From Bacteroidales bacterium UBA4621 (GTDB taxonomy: Bacteria > Bacteroidota > Bacteroidia > Bacteroidales > Paludibacteraceae), in assembly GCA_002387325.1 (NCBI GenBank), contig DGIN01000047.1:1-17421 (forward strand): a DNA stretch of 17,421 nucleotides, written 5' to 3'. Position numbers and translations under genes: made by a program. A model generated the notes under the pieces. The model made no database searches. It had not been told where the DNA came from and saw only the letters and a program-made list of their open reading frames with translations. Numbering within the stretch: position 1 is the first letter of the stretch; each line of letters opens with the position of its first letter. Positions 5,669 to 12,641 of this stretch are shown one piece after another.

Positions 5669-7132
5669 ATGAAACTCGGTTTTGACAACGACAAGTATAT
5701 CCGTATCCAGTCGGAGCATATCCGCGAGCGTATTGCGGCGTTTGGTAACAAACTCTACCTCGAACTCGGGGGCAAACTCTTTGACGACAACCATGCATCG
5801 CGTATCCTGCCGGGTTTCCGTCCCGACTCGAAATTGCAGATGCTCTTGCAACTCGCCGACCGCATTGAGATACTGATTGTTATCTCCGCAATGGACATTG
5901 AGCGCAACAAGGTGCGCCAGGACCTCGGTATCACCTACGATGAGGACGTGCTGCGCCTCAGGGACGAGTTCCGGCATCGCGGGTTCTATGTGGGCAGCGT
6001 GGTGGTCACACATTACAACGGGCAGCCTTCGGCGGACGCTTACCGCCGCCGTTTGGAGAATCTGGGAATAACAGTGTATTATCATCATTTGATAGACGGC
6101 TATCCCGCGAATGTGCCGTTCATCGCCTCGCAAGAAGGCTTCGGAAAGAATGATTACATAAAAACCACTCGACCGCTCGTGATTGTTACCGCACCAGGTC
6201 CCGGTAGCGGCAAGATGGCGGTGTGCCTTTCGCAACTGTACAACGAACATCAGAGGGGAATAGAGGCGGGCTATGCCAAGTTCGAGACTTTCCCCGTGTG
6301 GAACCTGCCGCTCAAGAATCCGGTTAACGTGGCGTACGAGGCAGCCACTGCCGACCTCAACGATGTAAACATGATTGACCCGTTCCACCTTGAGGCGTAT
6401 GGTACTATCGCCATCAACTACAATCGCGACATTGAGATTTTCCCCGTGCTGGACGCCCTGTTTACAGGTATCTACGGGCATAACCCCTACAAGTCGCCCA
6501 CCGATATGGGGGTGAATATGGTGGGGTTCTGTATCTCGGACGACGAGGTGTGCAACGAGGCGAGCAAGCAGGAGGTTATCCGCCGCTACTATGCCGCACT
6601 GGACGCTTTTGCCGAAGGGCGCGATGCTGAGAAAGAGATTAACAAGATTACACTTTTGATGCGGCAACTCGGTATCACCACCGACTACCGCCGCACCACG
6701 GTAGCCGCCAAGGCGTGCCGCGACAGTAAAAACGCTTCCGCTGCCGCGATTGAACTGGAAGACGGAACAATCATCACCGCTCACACAGGCGACCTTTTGG
6801 GTTGCTCGGCGGCGTTGCTGCTCAATGCCACCAAATATCTGGCGCATATCGACCACTCGGTGCGCCTGCTGCCGCAGAACCTGATTGAGCCGATTCAGCA
6901 CACGAAGATAGCATACCTGCAGGGGCATAACCCGCGCCTGCATACCGATGAGGTGTTAGTGGCATTGTCCGTGTTGAGCAGGAGCGACGAAAGGTGTGCC
7001 GAAGCATTGCGCCGACTGCCGCACCTCAATGGTTGCCAGGCGCACTCAACGGTGATGCTGTCCGATGTGGACAGGAAGACTTTCCGCCGGTTAGGCATAC
7101 AGATCACCTGTGAACCCGTATGGAAGAAATAG
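5669..7132 (+). CDS. DUF1846 domain-containing protein
   Basis: This 487-residue cytosolic protein looks like a full-length DUF1846 member, a family found widely in bacteria without an agreed function. No signal peptide or membrane segment is visible. The start MKLGFDNDKYIRIQSEHIRE is typical of the family. A segment VTAPGPGSGKMAVCLS at 173-188 contains a Walker-A-like GPGSGK, which may bind a nucleotide or phosphate, though the Ser/Thr normally following the Lys is Met here. Further conserved-looking blocks are NVNMIDPFHLEAYG, AINYNRDIEIFPVL and YKSPTDMGVNM. The ATG at 5669 is chosen because a promoter lies just upstream; an extension to 5546 would overlap the transporter gene. The gene is convergent with tadA. 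Family assignment is fairly sure, function unknown. Confidence 0.9.
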   Translation: MKLGFDNDKYIRIQSEHIRERIAAFGNKLYLELGGKLFDDNHASRILPGFRPDSKLQMLLQLADRIEILIVISAMDIERNKVRQDLGITYDEDVLRLRDEFRHRGFYVGSVVVTHYNGQPSADAYRRRLENLGITVYYHHLIDGYPANVPFIASQEGFGKNDYIKTTRPLVIVTAPGPGSGKMAVCLSQLYNEHQRGIEAGYAKFETFPVWNLPLKNPVNVAYEAATADLNDVNMIDPFHLEAYGTIAINYNRDIEIFPVLDALFTGIYGHNPYKSPTDMGVNMVGFCISDDEVCNEASKQEVIRRYYAALDAFAEGRDAEKEINKITLLMRQLGITTDYRRTTVAAKACRDSKNASAAAIELEDGTIITAHTGDLLGCSAALLLNATKYLAHIDHSVRLLPQNLIEPIQHTKIAYLQGHNPRLHTDEVLVALSVLSRSDERCAEALRRLPHLNGCQAHSTVMLSDVDRKTFRRLGIQITCEPVWKK

Positions 7133-7150
7133 ATTTTTCAGGGGGGGGGA

Positions 7151-7204
7151 TTAGGGTCTTTAATGCCCTTAAGGACTTTAAGGTCTTTAAGGGCATTAAG
7201 GCGT
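7151..7204. repeat. 9-bp tandem repeat, six units, at the convergent junction
   Basis: Six 9-bp units run without a break: TTAGGGTCT (7151), TTAATGCCC (7160), TTAAGGACT (7169), TTAAGGTCT (7178), TTAAGGGCA (7187) and TTAAGGCGT (7196). A run of nine G (7141-7149) stands just before. The unit TTAAGGACT occurs again in the repeat at 12642-12684. Confidence 0.85.
7160..7199. terminator. Possible bidirectional terminator hairpin
   Basis: Within the 9-bp array, TTAATGCCCTTAA (7160-7172) is the exact reverse complement of TTAAGGGCATTAA (7187-7199), with a 14-nt loop. It lies between the convergent ends of the DUF1846 gene (7132) and tadA (7287), where a terminator for both strands is expected. There is no uninterrupted T-run on either side, so the call is moderate. 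Confidence 0.45.
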
Positions 7205-7252
7205 TGATGTGGGCTATCCATCTCACATCTACCTGACATCCACTTCACTTTT

Positions 7253-7285
7253 CATTACGCATTACGCATTATGCATTATGCATTG
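7253..7285. repeat. 7-bp tandem repeat downstream of tadA
   Basis: CATTACG (7253, 7260), CATTATG (7267, 7274) and the partial CATTG (7281-7285) form 4.7 copies of a 7-bp unit directly next to the tadA stop codon. The unit resembles the CATTGTG repeat inside lpxB (7975-8033). Confidence 0.85.
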
Positions 7286-7286
7286 A

Positions 7287-7733
7287 TTATCGGTGCGCTT
7301 GAAAAAAGTTTTGCATCAGGGTGCGTGTGCGGGCGGAGAGAACACCGGTGGTGACAGTCGTTTTAGGGTGAAGGGCTTGCGGTGCTAATTGACTAAAACC
7401 GCGTTTGCTGTCATCGCAACCATAGACCACACGCCCGATTTGCGCCCAACCGATAGCCCCTGCACACATCACGCAGGGTTCCACCGTAACATATAGTGTG
7501 GCATCGGGCAGGTACTTGCCTCCTGCGGTCTGTGCGGCAGCCGTGAGTGCCTGCATTTCGGCGTGGGCGGTAACGTCCTGCAGGGTCTCCGTCAGGTTAT
7601 GCCCCCGTCCGATAATCTGCCCATCAGCCACAATCACACACCCCACAGGCACTTCGTCCTGTTCGTATGCCAATTCCGCTTCATGGAGTGCCATCTCCAT
7701 ATACCGATCGTCTGTTTCCTGTTGTGTTGCCAT
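7287..7733 (-). CDS. tadA: tRNA-specific adenosine deaminase (TadA-like)
   Basis: This zinc-dependent deaminase of the cytidine deaminase fold would convert A34 to inosine in tRNA-Arg(ACG), allowing one tRNA to read CGU, CGC and CGA. The 148-residue protein has the zinc site in two parts: His57-Ala-Glu59, with Glu59 as proton shuttle, and Pro86-Cys87-Val-Met-Cys90. VEPCVMCAGAIGWAQIGRVVYGCDDSKRGF matches the TadA pattern and length well. It is the last gene of the minus-strand unit, 36 bp after the lpxB stop, so probably cotranscribed with surE and lpxB. A guanine deaminase or another nucleoside deaminase is a less likely alternative, given the Asp-Asp-Ser-Lys-Arg-Gly segment typical of TadA. 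Confidence 0.88.
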   Translation of the reverse strand: MATQQETDDRYMEMALHEAELAYEQDEVPVGCVIVADGQIIGRGHNLTETLQDVTAHAEMQALTAAAQTAGGKYLPDATLYVTVEPCVMCAGAIGWAQIGRVVYGCDDSKRGFSQLAPQALHPKTTVTTGVLSARTRTLMQNFFQAHR

Positions 7734-7769
7734 ATTCCGTTTTCCGTTGATAATTTTACTTGCCGGTGA

Positions 7770-8963
7770 TTATTCCTGTGTGATAATAGCGGCAGCAGTT
7801 TGAGCGGCAGGGGAGGTACCGAGTACGGTTTGGATTCCGACATAGCCTTGCTGCATAGTGGTGCGGTATGCCTCGTCGGTCAAGAGACGGTACAGTTCGG
7901 TTTCCACGTTCTTTTCCGTAAAACGGGAGGCAATAAGTTCTTCGATGACCTGCTGCCGTTCTTTGCGCTCTGTACATTGCGCATTGTGCATTGCGCATTG
8001 TGCTGCATTGTGCATTGTGCATTGTGCATTATCCATCAGGATATTCACGAGCGTAAAATGGGGGATATGGAAGACAATAGGGCGGAGCAGCCATTCCAAC
8101 CAGCGGCTGCAGGCTATGTAATAGACCGCTGTCTGCGGGCAGCGGAGCAGGGCGGTTTCGAGGGTGGCTGTACCCGAATTGACCACTGCCGCACGGGCAT
8201 GCGATACAAGCGAGTAGGTATCACGGGTGAGTGTCTCGCCTTGCAGGTAGTGGGTATAGAAACCGTCTTCTATTCCGGGTGCTGCGGCTACTGCGATACG
8301 GAATGGACGCTCCATACGTTGTGCCACGCGGCGGGTGGCTGTAAGCATAGCAGGCAGGCAGTGGCTAATCTCGCTGCGGCGCGAACCGGGTAGGATAGCG
8401 ATGATGTCCTCCCGCTGCTGTGTGCAGGGGGTGATATGCTGCTCCCGGCACCAGTCGCGAATAGTGTCGTTGGTAGGATTGCCCACATAGGTGCATGTGT
8501 AGCCGTAGCGGGCATAGAAAGCGGGTTCAAAAGGGAAAATACCGAGTACTTGGTCGCACAGACGGGCAATTTTATGTACACGCCACGTTTTCCACGCCCA
8601 CGCTTTGGGCGGAATATAGTAGTAGATCTTGGTGGCGGGCAGGTGTTTGCGACAGAAAGCGGCAATCTTGAGGTTGAAACCCGGATAGTCCACAAGTATG
8701 AGTACATCGGGGCGGAATGTCAGCAGGCTCTCGTGTGCGATACGGAAATTGCGGCGTATATCGGGCAGGTGTGCCAGTACGGCAAAGACCCCCATATACG
8801 CCATTTGGCGGTAGTGCTGCCGCAGTTCGCACCCGGCGGTCCGCATCTTGTCTCCGCCGAAACCGGCAAACTCGGCGGCAGGGTCTTGGCGATGTATCTG
8901 CTTGATGAGGTTGGAGGCATGCAGGTCGCCCGATGCCTCGCCTGCAATAATGAAGTATCTCAT
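7770..8963 (-). CDS. lpxB: Lipid-A-disaccharide synthase with in-frame repeat insert
   Basis: LpxB joins UDP-2,3-diacylglucosamine and lipid X to form the lipid A disaccharide at the inner face of the inner membrane. The 397-residue product has the GT19 family landmarks: AGEASGDLHASNL at 7-19, VDYPGFNL at 91-98, YYIPPKAWAWKTWRVHKI at 115-132, YVGNPTND at 159-166, LPGSRRSEI at 191-199 and NSGTATLETAL at 262-272. The ATG at 8961-8963 overlaps the upstream stop as ATGA and gives the normal start Met-Arg-Tyr-Phe-Ile-Ile-Ala-Gly; an open extension to 9146 only runs through the upstream gene. Odd: residues about 311-332 (Ala-Gln-Cys-Thr-Met-His-Asn type repeats) are encoded by 7-bp CATTGTG repeats and look inserted between the conserved FTLVNILM stretch and the C-terminal helices. 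Without them the length would be near the family norm. Confidence 0.94.
   Translation of the reverse strand: MRYFIIAGEASGDLHASNLIKQIHRQDPAAEFAGFGGDKMRTAGCELRQHYRQMAYMGVFAVLAHLPDIRRNFRIAHESLLTFRPDVLILVDYPGFNLKIAAFCRKHLPATKIYYYIPPKAWAWKTWRVHKIARLCDQVLGIFPFEPAFYARYGYTCTYVGNPTNDTIRDWCREQHITPCTQQREDIIAILPGSRRSEISHCLPAMLTATRRVAQRMERPFRIAVAAAPGIEDGFYTHYLQGETLTRDTYSLVSHARAAVVNSGTATLETALLRCPQTAVYYIACSRWLEWLLRPIVFHIPHFTLVNILMDNAQCTMHNAAQCAMHNAQCTERKERQQVIEELIASRFTEKNVETELYRLLTDEAYRTTMQQGYVGIQTVLGTSPAAQTAAAIITQE
7975..8033. repeat. 7-bp CATTGYG tandem repeat inside lpxB
   Basis: Units run CATTGCG (7975), CATTGTG (7982), CATTGCG (7989), CATTGTG (7996), a 3-nt CTG, CATTGTG (8006, 8013, 8020) and CATTATC (8027). 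Three units make 21 nt, so the array reads on the coding strand as a 7-residue protein period (Ala-Gln-Cys-Thr-Met-His-Asn). A change of one or two units would shift the frame of the last 65 or so residues of LpxB. Confidence 0.92.
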
Positions 8964-9238
8964 ATCGAAACGGCTATGGCAGCAAGGATATACGGCATAG
9001 AGCCGATGAGCAGCCCCTTGCTGAGTTTCCACGTGTCGGTGGTATAGAAGACAAAAATCAATGCCAGATTGGGGAATACGCTGACCAACAGCAGTTTGCT
9101 CAGTACACCGCCCGCATGGAATTGCAAGGTACGAAGCGGGTACCACAGGTTCATCACATCGATATAGGTCAGTCCGAACAGGGCGGGAATAATCAATCCC
9201 AGCGCGATACCAATCCAGTATTTGTCAAAGCGTGCCAT
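8960..9238 (-). CDS. Small membrane protein between surE and lpxB
   Basis: This 92-residue protein has three hydrophobic segments, at about 8-25, 45-66 and 73-91, with short charged loops, so it is probably an inner-membrane protein. It starts with ATG at 9238, inside the last codons of surE (14-nt overlap), and its TGA overlaps the lpxB ATG by 4 nt. These overlaps suggest translational coupling and a real gene. I do not recognise a named family. Its position suggests a job linked to lipid A or envelope synthesis, but that is inference. An open extension of this frame to 9496 is antisense-like low-complexity sequence within surE and was not used. Confidence 0.75.
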   Translation of the reverse strand: MARFDKYWIGIALGLIIPALFGLTYIDVMNLWYPLRTLQFHAGGVLSKLLLVSVFPNLALIFVFYTTDTWKLSKGLLIGSMPYILAAIAVSI

Positions 9239-9959
9239 ACGCTGTGAGGTCGATGCTGACGGGCTGGATACTGATAAAACCGTGTTCGAGTGCCCAGATG
9301 TCGGTGGAGTTGTCCTGCGGTTCGTGGTTGATATATTCACCGATGAGGGTGTAGTAGGTGTTGCCCAGTTCGTCGGTGTGTGCTTCGAGTTCGTCCGCCC
9401 AGTGTCCGTAGCACTGTCGTGTCCAGCGGATACCTGCGATGTTGCCTTTCGGTGCATTGACGTTGTAGCACTCGTTGGGTTTGAAACCTTTGGCAATCAG
9501 CATCTTTGTGATGTCCGGAATATAGGTTTGGAAACGGCTGAAATCGGCATCCATAGCGTGGTCATCCAGCGAGAATCCGATGGCGGGAATGCCGTGTTCG
9601 GTGGCTACAAAGCAGGCACCCATCGTACCCGAATAGATGAGGTTTATGGAGCCGTTGTTGCCGTGGTTGATACCGCTTGCCACAAGGTCAATCTTGCGGT
9701 CTTTGAACAGCACATTGGTGGCGAACTTGATACAGTCGGCGGGAGTGCCGTTGGTAGTATAGACCTCAATGTTGCCGGAGCACTCGTCCTCTATGCGGTT
9801 GATATACATCGGTTTCGCCACACTGATACACGCCGCATTGCCGCTTCGCGGTCCATCGGGGGCTATTACCGTGACATGTCCGAGTTTGCTCATCTCGGTT
9901 ACAAGTGTGCGTATGCCTTTCGTTCCCCAACCGTCGTCGTTGGTTACTACTATTTCCAT
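9225..9959 (-). CDS. surE: 5'-/3'-nucleotidase SurE
   Basis: SurE is a metal-dependent cytosolic phosphatase acting on nucleoside 5'- and 3'-monophosphates and short polyphosphates. The 244-residue protein starts with the signature Val-Thr-Asn-Asp-Asp-Gly, with Asp8 and Asp9 as metal ligands. APDGPRSGNAACIS at 33-46 supplies the Ser39 ligand, and SGINHGNNGS at 95-104 the Asn98 ligand. NGTPADCIKFA (70-80) and YSGTMGACFVATEHGIPAIGFS (from 109) complete the family pattern. The ATG at 9959 gives the usual N-terminus. Its end overlaps the small membrane gene. The 143-bp gap to glmM upstream contains 11-bp repeats but no promoter I can support. Confidence 0.95.
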   Translation of the reverse strand: MEIVVTNDDGWGTKGIRTLVTEMSKLGHVTVIAPDGPRSGNAACISVAKPMYINRIEDECSGNIEVYTTNGTPADCIKFATNVLFKDRKIDLVASGINHGNNGSINLIYSGTMGACFVATEHGIPAIGFSLDDHAMDADFSRFQTYIPDITKMLIAKGFKPNECYNVNAPKGNIAGIRWTRQCYGHWADELEAHTDELGNTYYTLIGEYINHEPQDNSTDIWALEHGFISIQPVSIDLTAYGTL

Positions 9960-10022
9960 TGGAGTAATAATCTAATAAATAATATTAATAAAAGGAGCGT
10001 TTTTGCCTGTTCAAAACAAGCC

Positions 10023-10060
10023 TATCCTATAACTATCCTATAACCATCCTATAACCATCC
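10023..10060. repeat. 11-bp direct tandem repeat, 3.5 copies
   Basis: TATCCTATAAC (10023, 10034), CATCCTATAAC (10045) and the partial CATCC (10056-10060) lie head to tail in the gap between glmM and surE. The gap, 9960-10102, is otherwise AT-rich and without a recognised signal. On the coding strand of surE the unit reads GTTATAGGATA. Confidence 0.9.
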
Positions 10061-10102
10061 ACCTCACTTTGGTATAATATAGGAGCATTAATGAATAATA
10101 AA

Positions 10103-11476
10103 TTATTCTTGTATGGTTTTAATGACTTTTTGTGCCAGGTCGTTGGCTTCGTCCATAGTGGCAGCTTCGGAATAGACACGGATAATCGGTTCCGTGTTGC
10201 TTTTGCGGAGGTGTACCCATCCGTCGGCAAAGTCGATTTTGACACCGTCTTTGTCGTTGAGCCGCTCGTTGCGAAACACCTCTTTTGCGTGTGCGAGTAC
10301 CTTGTCCACATCGATGTCGGGGGTAAGTTCGATACGGTTTTTGGAGATAAAATAGTTAGGGAACGTCTTTCGCAACTCACTGACGGTGCAGCCTTTGTGC
10401 GCGAGACTGCTGAGGAACAGGGCAATACCTACGAGGGCATCGCGTCCGTAGTGGCTTTCGGGGTAGATGACACCGCCGTTGCCCTCGCCTCCGATGACGG
10501 CATGGGTACGTTTCATCTCGGTGGTAACGTTCACCTCACCGACCGCTGAGGCACTGTAACTGCCGCCGTGTGCGCGGGTTACATCGCTCAATGCACGGGT
10601 GGACGACATATTGCTGACCGTGTTGCCGGGGGTATGGCTCAGCACATAGTCCGCCACGCTGACAAGCGTATATTCCTCGCCGAACATATCGCCGTTTTCG
10701 CAGACGATCGCCAGCCTGTCCACATCGGGGTCAACCACAAACCCGACATCGGCTTTTCCGTTACGGAGCAGGTTGCTGATTTCGGTCAGGTGCTGCGGCA
10801 GCGGTTCGGGGTTGTGCGGAAATTGCCCGTTGGGGGTGCAGTTGAGTTCGATGATGTTTTTCACGCCCAAGGCACGCAGAATAGCGGGAATAGCAATCCC
10901 GCCGACCGAATTGACGCAATCAATAGCCACGGTAAAGTTCTTCGCTTCAATAGCCGCTTTGTCCACGAGTTTGAGTCCGAGTACGTTCTGAATATGATAG
11001 GGCAGGTAGTCTTTTTCGGTTACGTGTCCCAGATTGTCCACCTCAGCAAAGGTAAAGTCTTCCGCTTCGGCGATGGCAAGTACGCCTTTTCCCTCGGCAT
11101 CGTTGATGAACTCGCCTTTCTCGTTGAGCAGTTTGAGAGCGTTCCATTGTTTTGGGTTGTGGCTGGCGGTGAGGATGATGCCTCCTGCTGCGTGTTCACC
11201 GATGACTGCCAATTCGGTGGTCGGTGTGCTGGCAAGCCCGATATTCACTACATTGTAGCCCATACCCATCAGCGTTCCGCTGACGAGTTGATAGACCATT
11301 TCTCCCGATATACGTGCATCGCGCCCGACCACAATCGTATGGTTGTCAGGGAGTGCTGCACGGCGTTGGGTGGCATAAGCCGCCGTGAAACGAACTATAT
11401 CTACAGGGTCCAATCCATCGCCTACGCGTCCGCCGATGGTGCCGCGTATGCCCGAAATACTTTTTACCAAACTCAT
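10103..11476 (-). CDS. glmM: Phosphoglucosamine mutase
   Basis: GlmM interconverts glucosamine 6-phosphate and glucosamine 1-phosphate, feeding UDP-GlcNAc for peptidoglycan and lipid A. The 457-residue protein shows the four-domain phosphohexomutase pattern. It has the N-terminal Ser-Gly-Ile-Arg-Gly-Thr segment at 8-13; the phosphoserine loop TASHNP with Ser105; the metal loop DPDVDRLA at 249-256; the sugar-binding GGEGNGG at 329-335; and the phosphate-binding RKSNTEPIIRVYSEA near the C-terminus. The specificity could be phosphomannomutase or phosphoglucomutase, since the family is hard to split by eye. The N-terminus and gene context (a DUF4827 lipoprotein 49 bp upstream) fit Bacteroidales GlmM. 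It is probably cotranscribed with the two lipoprotein genes. Confidence 0.88.
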   Translation of the reverse strand: MSLVKSISGIRGTIGGRVGDGLDPVDIVRFTAAYATQRRAALPDNHTIVVGRDARISGEMVYQLVSGTLMGMGYNVVNIGLASTPTTELAVIGEHAAGGIILTASHNPKQWNALKLLNEKGEFINDAEGKGVLAIAEAEDFTFAEVDNLGHVTEKDYLPYHIQNVLGLKLVDKAAIEAKNFTVAIDCVNSVGGIAIPAILRALGVKNIIELNCTPNGQFPHNPEPLPQHLTEISNLLRNGKADVGFVVDPDVDRLAIVCENGDMFGEEYTLVSVADYVLSHTPGNTVSNMSSTRALSDVTRAHGGSYSASAVGEVNVTTEMKRTHAVIGGEGNGGVIYPESHYGRDALVGIALFLSSLAHKGCTVSELRKTFPNYFISKNRIELTPDIDVDKVLAHAKEVFRNERLNDKDGVKIDFADGWVHLRKSNTEPIIRVYSEAATMDEANDLAQKVIKTIQE

Positions 11477-11525
11477 ATTCTTTTCTGTTTTTATTGAATG
11501 TCTGACATTTATCCGCCCGGCGGTT

Positions 11526-12107
11526 CTATTTTTTCACTTTGATACTCAGTCTGTACCCATATGGAATGGCTTTGATGCTTGTTTGGTCGAAGCCTTGTTT
11601 GCTCGGGCAGATAATCTCGCACTCCGAGTTGGGGTATTTCATAAGCATGGTGGCTACATACCAACCTTTGCAGGCAGTGGTGGTACTACTGCTGCTAACA
11701 TAGGCAGGATGGGTGTAGGTAAATTCCACGGGATACGGAGAATCCAAGGTAGTCCAATAGTCAGTGGTGTCGGCGTTTTCGGTCAGCAAGTATTGTTTGT
11801 AGCGTACAATCACCGTTTCGCCAGACGTGATGGTGTTATCAATGGTGTCGCCATCAACTATAGTCTTTGCTGCCCCGCGCTTGATAAGATGAAAATACAG
11901 GTTGTCGTATTCCTCCGCTTTGTAATAGTCTTTTTTCCCCCACACATAGTCATCGTCCGGCAGTTCGGTCAGGATATTCAGTCCGTTTCGTGCTATGTAG
12001 TTGGCAATCAGTTTGTCTTCTGCCTTGCGGTTGTCGGAATAGGTGTTGGAGTTGCAGCCTGTCATCATAGTGATGAGACCGGCAAACAGAAAGAGTATTT
12101 TTTTCAT
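11526..12107 (-). CDS. DUF4827-like lipoprotein, FKBP-fold
   Basis: The 193-residue product starts with a lipoprotein signal peptide and a lipobox ending Met-Met-Thr-Gly-Cys18, so it should be lipid-anchored in the envelope. The mature part looks like the DUF4827 family of Bacteroidota. A core of GDTIDNTITSGETVIVRYKQYL, later CKGWYVATMLMKYPNSECEIICPSKQGF, and the ending AIPYGYRLSIKVKK follow the strand order of FKBP-type prolyl isomerases, but with little of the canonical active site evident. It may therefore bind proteins rather than catalyse isomerisation. Its ATG overlaps the stop of the upstream FKBP-like lipoprotein by 4 nt, and glmM follows after 49 bp. The DUF4827 name is from memory of the family pattern; the lipoprotein call is direct. 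Confidence 0.8.
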   Translation of the reverse strand: MKKILFLFAGLITMMTGCNSNTYSDNRKAEDKLIANYIARNGLNILTELPDDDYVWGKKDYYKAEEYDNLYFHLIKRGAAKTIVDGDTIDNTITSGETVIVRYKQYLLTENADTTDYWTTLDSPYPVEFTYTHPAYVSSSSTTTACKGWYVATMLMKYPNSECEIICPSKQGFDQTSIKAIPYGYRLSIKVKK

Positions 12108-12628
12108 TTTATATCAATATCAATAATTACGTTGGTGTATGGTGGAACAGCCTCATTGCCGTGCATACCATAGGCGGAATACCATGGTGCGAGCAGAATG
12201 ATACGGTCGCCGTGGTGCCATTCGTTGCAGTGTATCTCGGCACAGACAGGCAGTTGGTTGCGCCCGATACGATATTCGCGTTCTTCGTCCAGCAGGAGTT
12301 TGCCTTGCAGGTCTTTGGTGCGAATGTGCATATACCACAATTCGTCCTCTTTGGGTGAGGGGCTGTCCGTGTTGCCGTGTTTTGCAATCCGCATCCATGC
12401 ATTGCTGATAGCCATCAGAGCGTACTGTTCGTTCTGCGCCTCCACATAGCGTAACAGGGTTTGGTCAGCCTCTTTCGCCATACGCCGGTTCAGTTCCATC
12501 AGTGCCAGTGCGGCAGTGTCTTCCTGCGGCGGTTGTCCGCTTTTGTAGGTAGGACGCTGCGGTCCTTTACCACCGCAACCTACCAACAAACTGCATACCA
12601 AAATAATGATTGCCTGTATTTTTTTCAT
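12104..12628 (-). CDS. FKBP-type prolyl isomerase-like lipoprotein
   Basis: The 174-residue product has a signal peptide with the lipobox Leu-Leu-Val-Gly-Cys18, so it is an envelope lipoprotein. After a Gly/Pro/Lys-rich linker and a helical stretch (about 38-85), the C-terminal part (about 95-174) resembles an FKBP domain. The ending LAPWYSAYGMHGNEAVPPYTNVIIDIDI matches the FKBP pattern of Ala-Tyr-Gly, a Gly, then (Ile/Val)-Pro-Pro and a final strand. The start at 12628 is preceded by AGGA and gives a proper signal peptide; a longer frame to 12685 would only translate the 9-bp repeat. It overlaps the DUF4827-like gene as ATGA. It could help fold exported or surface proteins, but catalytic activity is not certain. 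Confidence 0.78.
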   Translation of the reverse strand: MKKIQAIIILVCSLLVGCGGKGPQRPTYKSGQPPQEDTAALALMELNRRMAKEADQTLLRYVEAQNEQYALMAISNAWMRIAKHGNTDSPSPKEDELWYMHIRTKDLQGKLLLDEEREYRIGRNQLPVCAEIHCNEWHHGDRIILLAPWYSAYGMHGNEAVPPYTNVIIDIDIK

Positions 12629-12641
12629 TCCTATTTTTTGA

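Noticed and set aside
4063..5751. Open minus-strand frame of 562 codons opposite the DJ-1-like and transporter genes
   Set aside because: Its translation is rich in His, Arg, Gln and Cys without any domain, while both plus-strand genes show clear family motifs. It is an antisense shadow.
5603..6943. Open minus-strand frame of 446 codons opposite the DUF1846 gene
   Set aside because: No recognisable motif; the plus strand encodes a conserved family across the same bases and has a promoter.
7975..8033. CRISPR array
   Set aside because: Units are 7 bp with no spacers and lie inside lpxB; none of the repeat arrays in the window has the repeat-spacer layout.
8964..9146. Upstream extension of the lpxB reading frame
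   Set aside because: The extra residues run out of frame through the small membrane protein gene and resemble nothing in LpxB. The ATG at 8963 gives the normal family N-terminus.
11497..11509. Palindrome AATGTCTGACATT between the DUF4827-like gene and glmM
   Set aside because: Arms are only 6 bp with a single central base and there is no T-run or second copy; too weak to call a terminator or operator.
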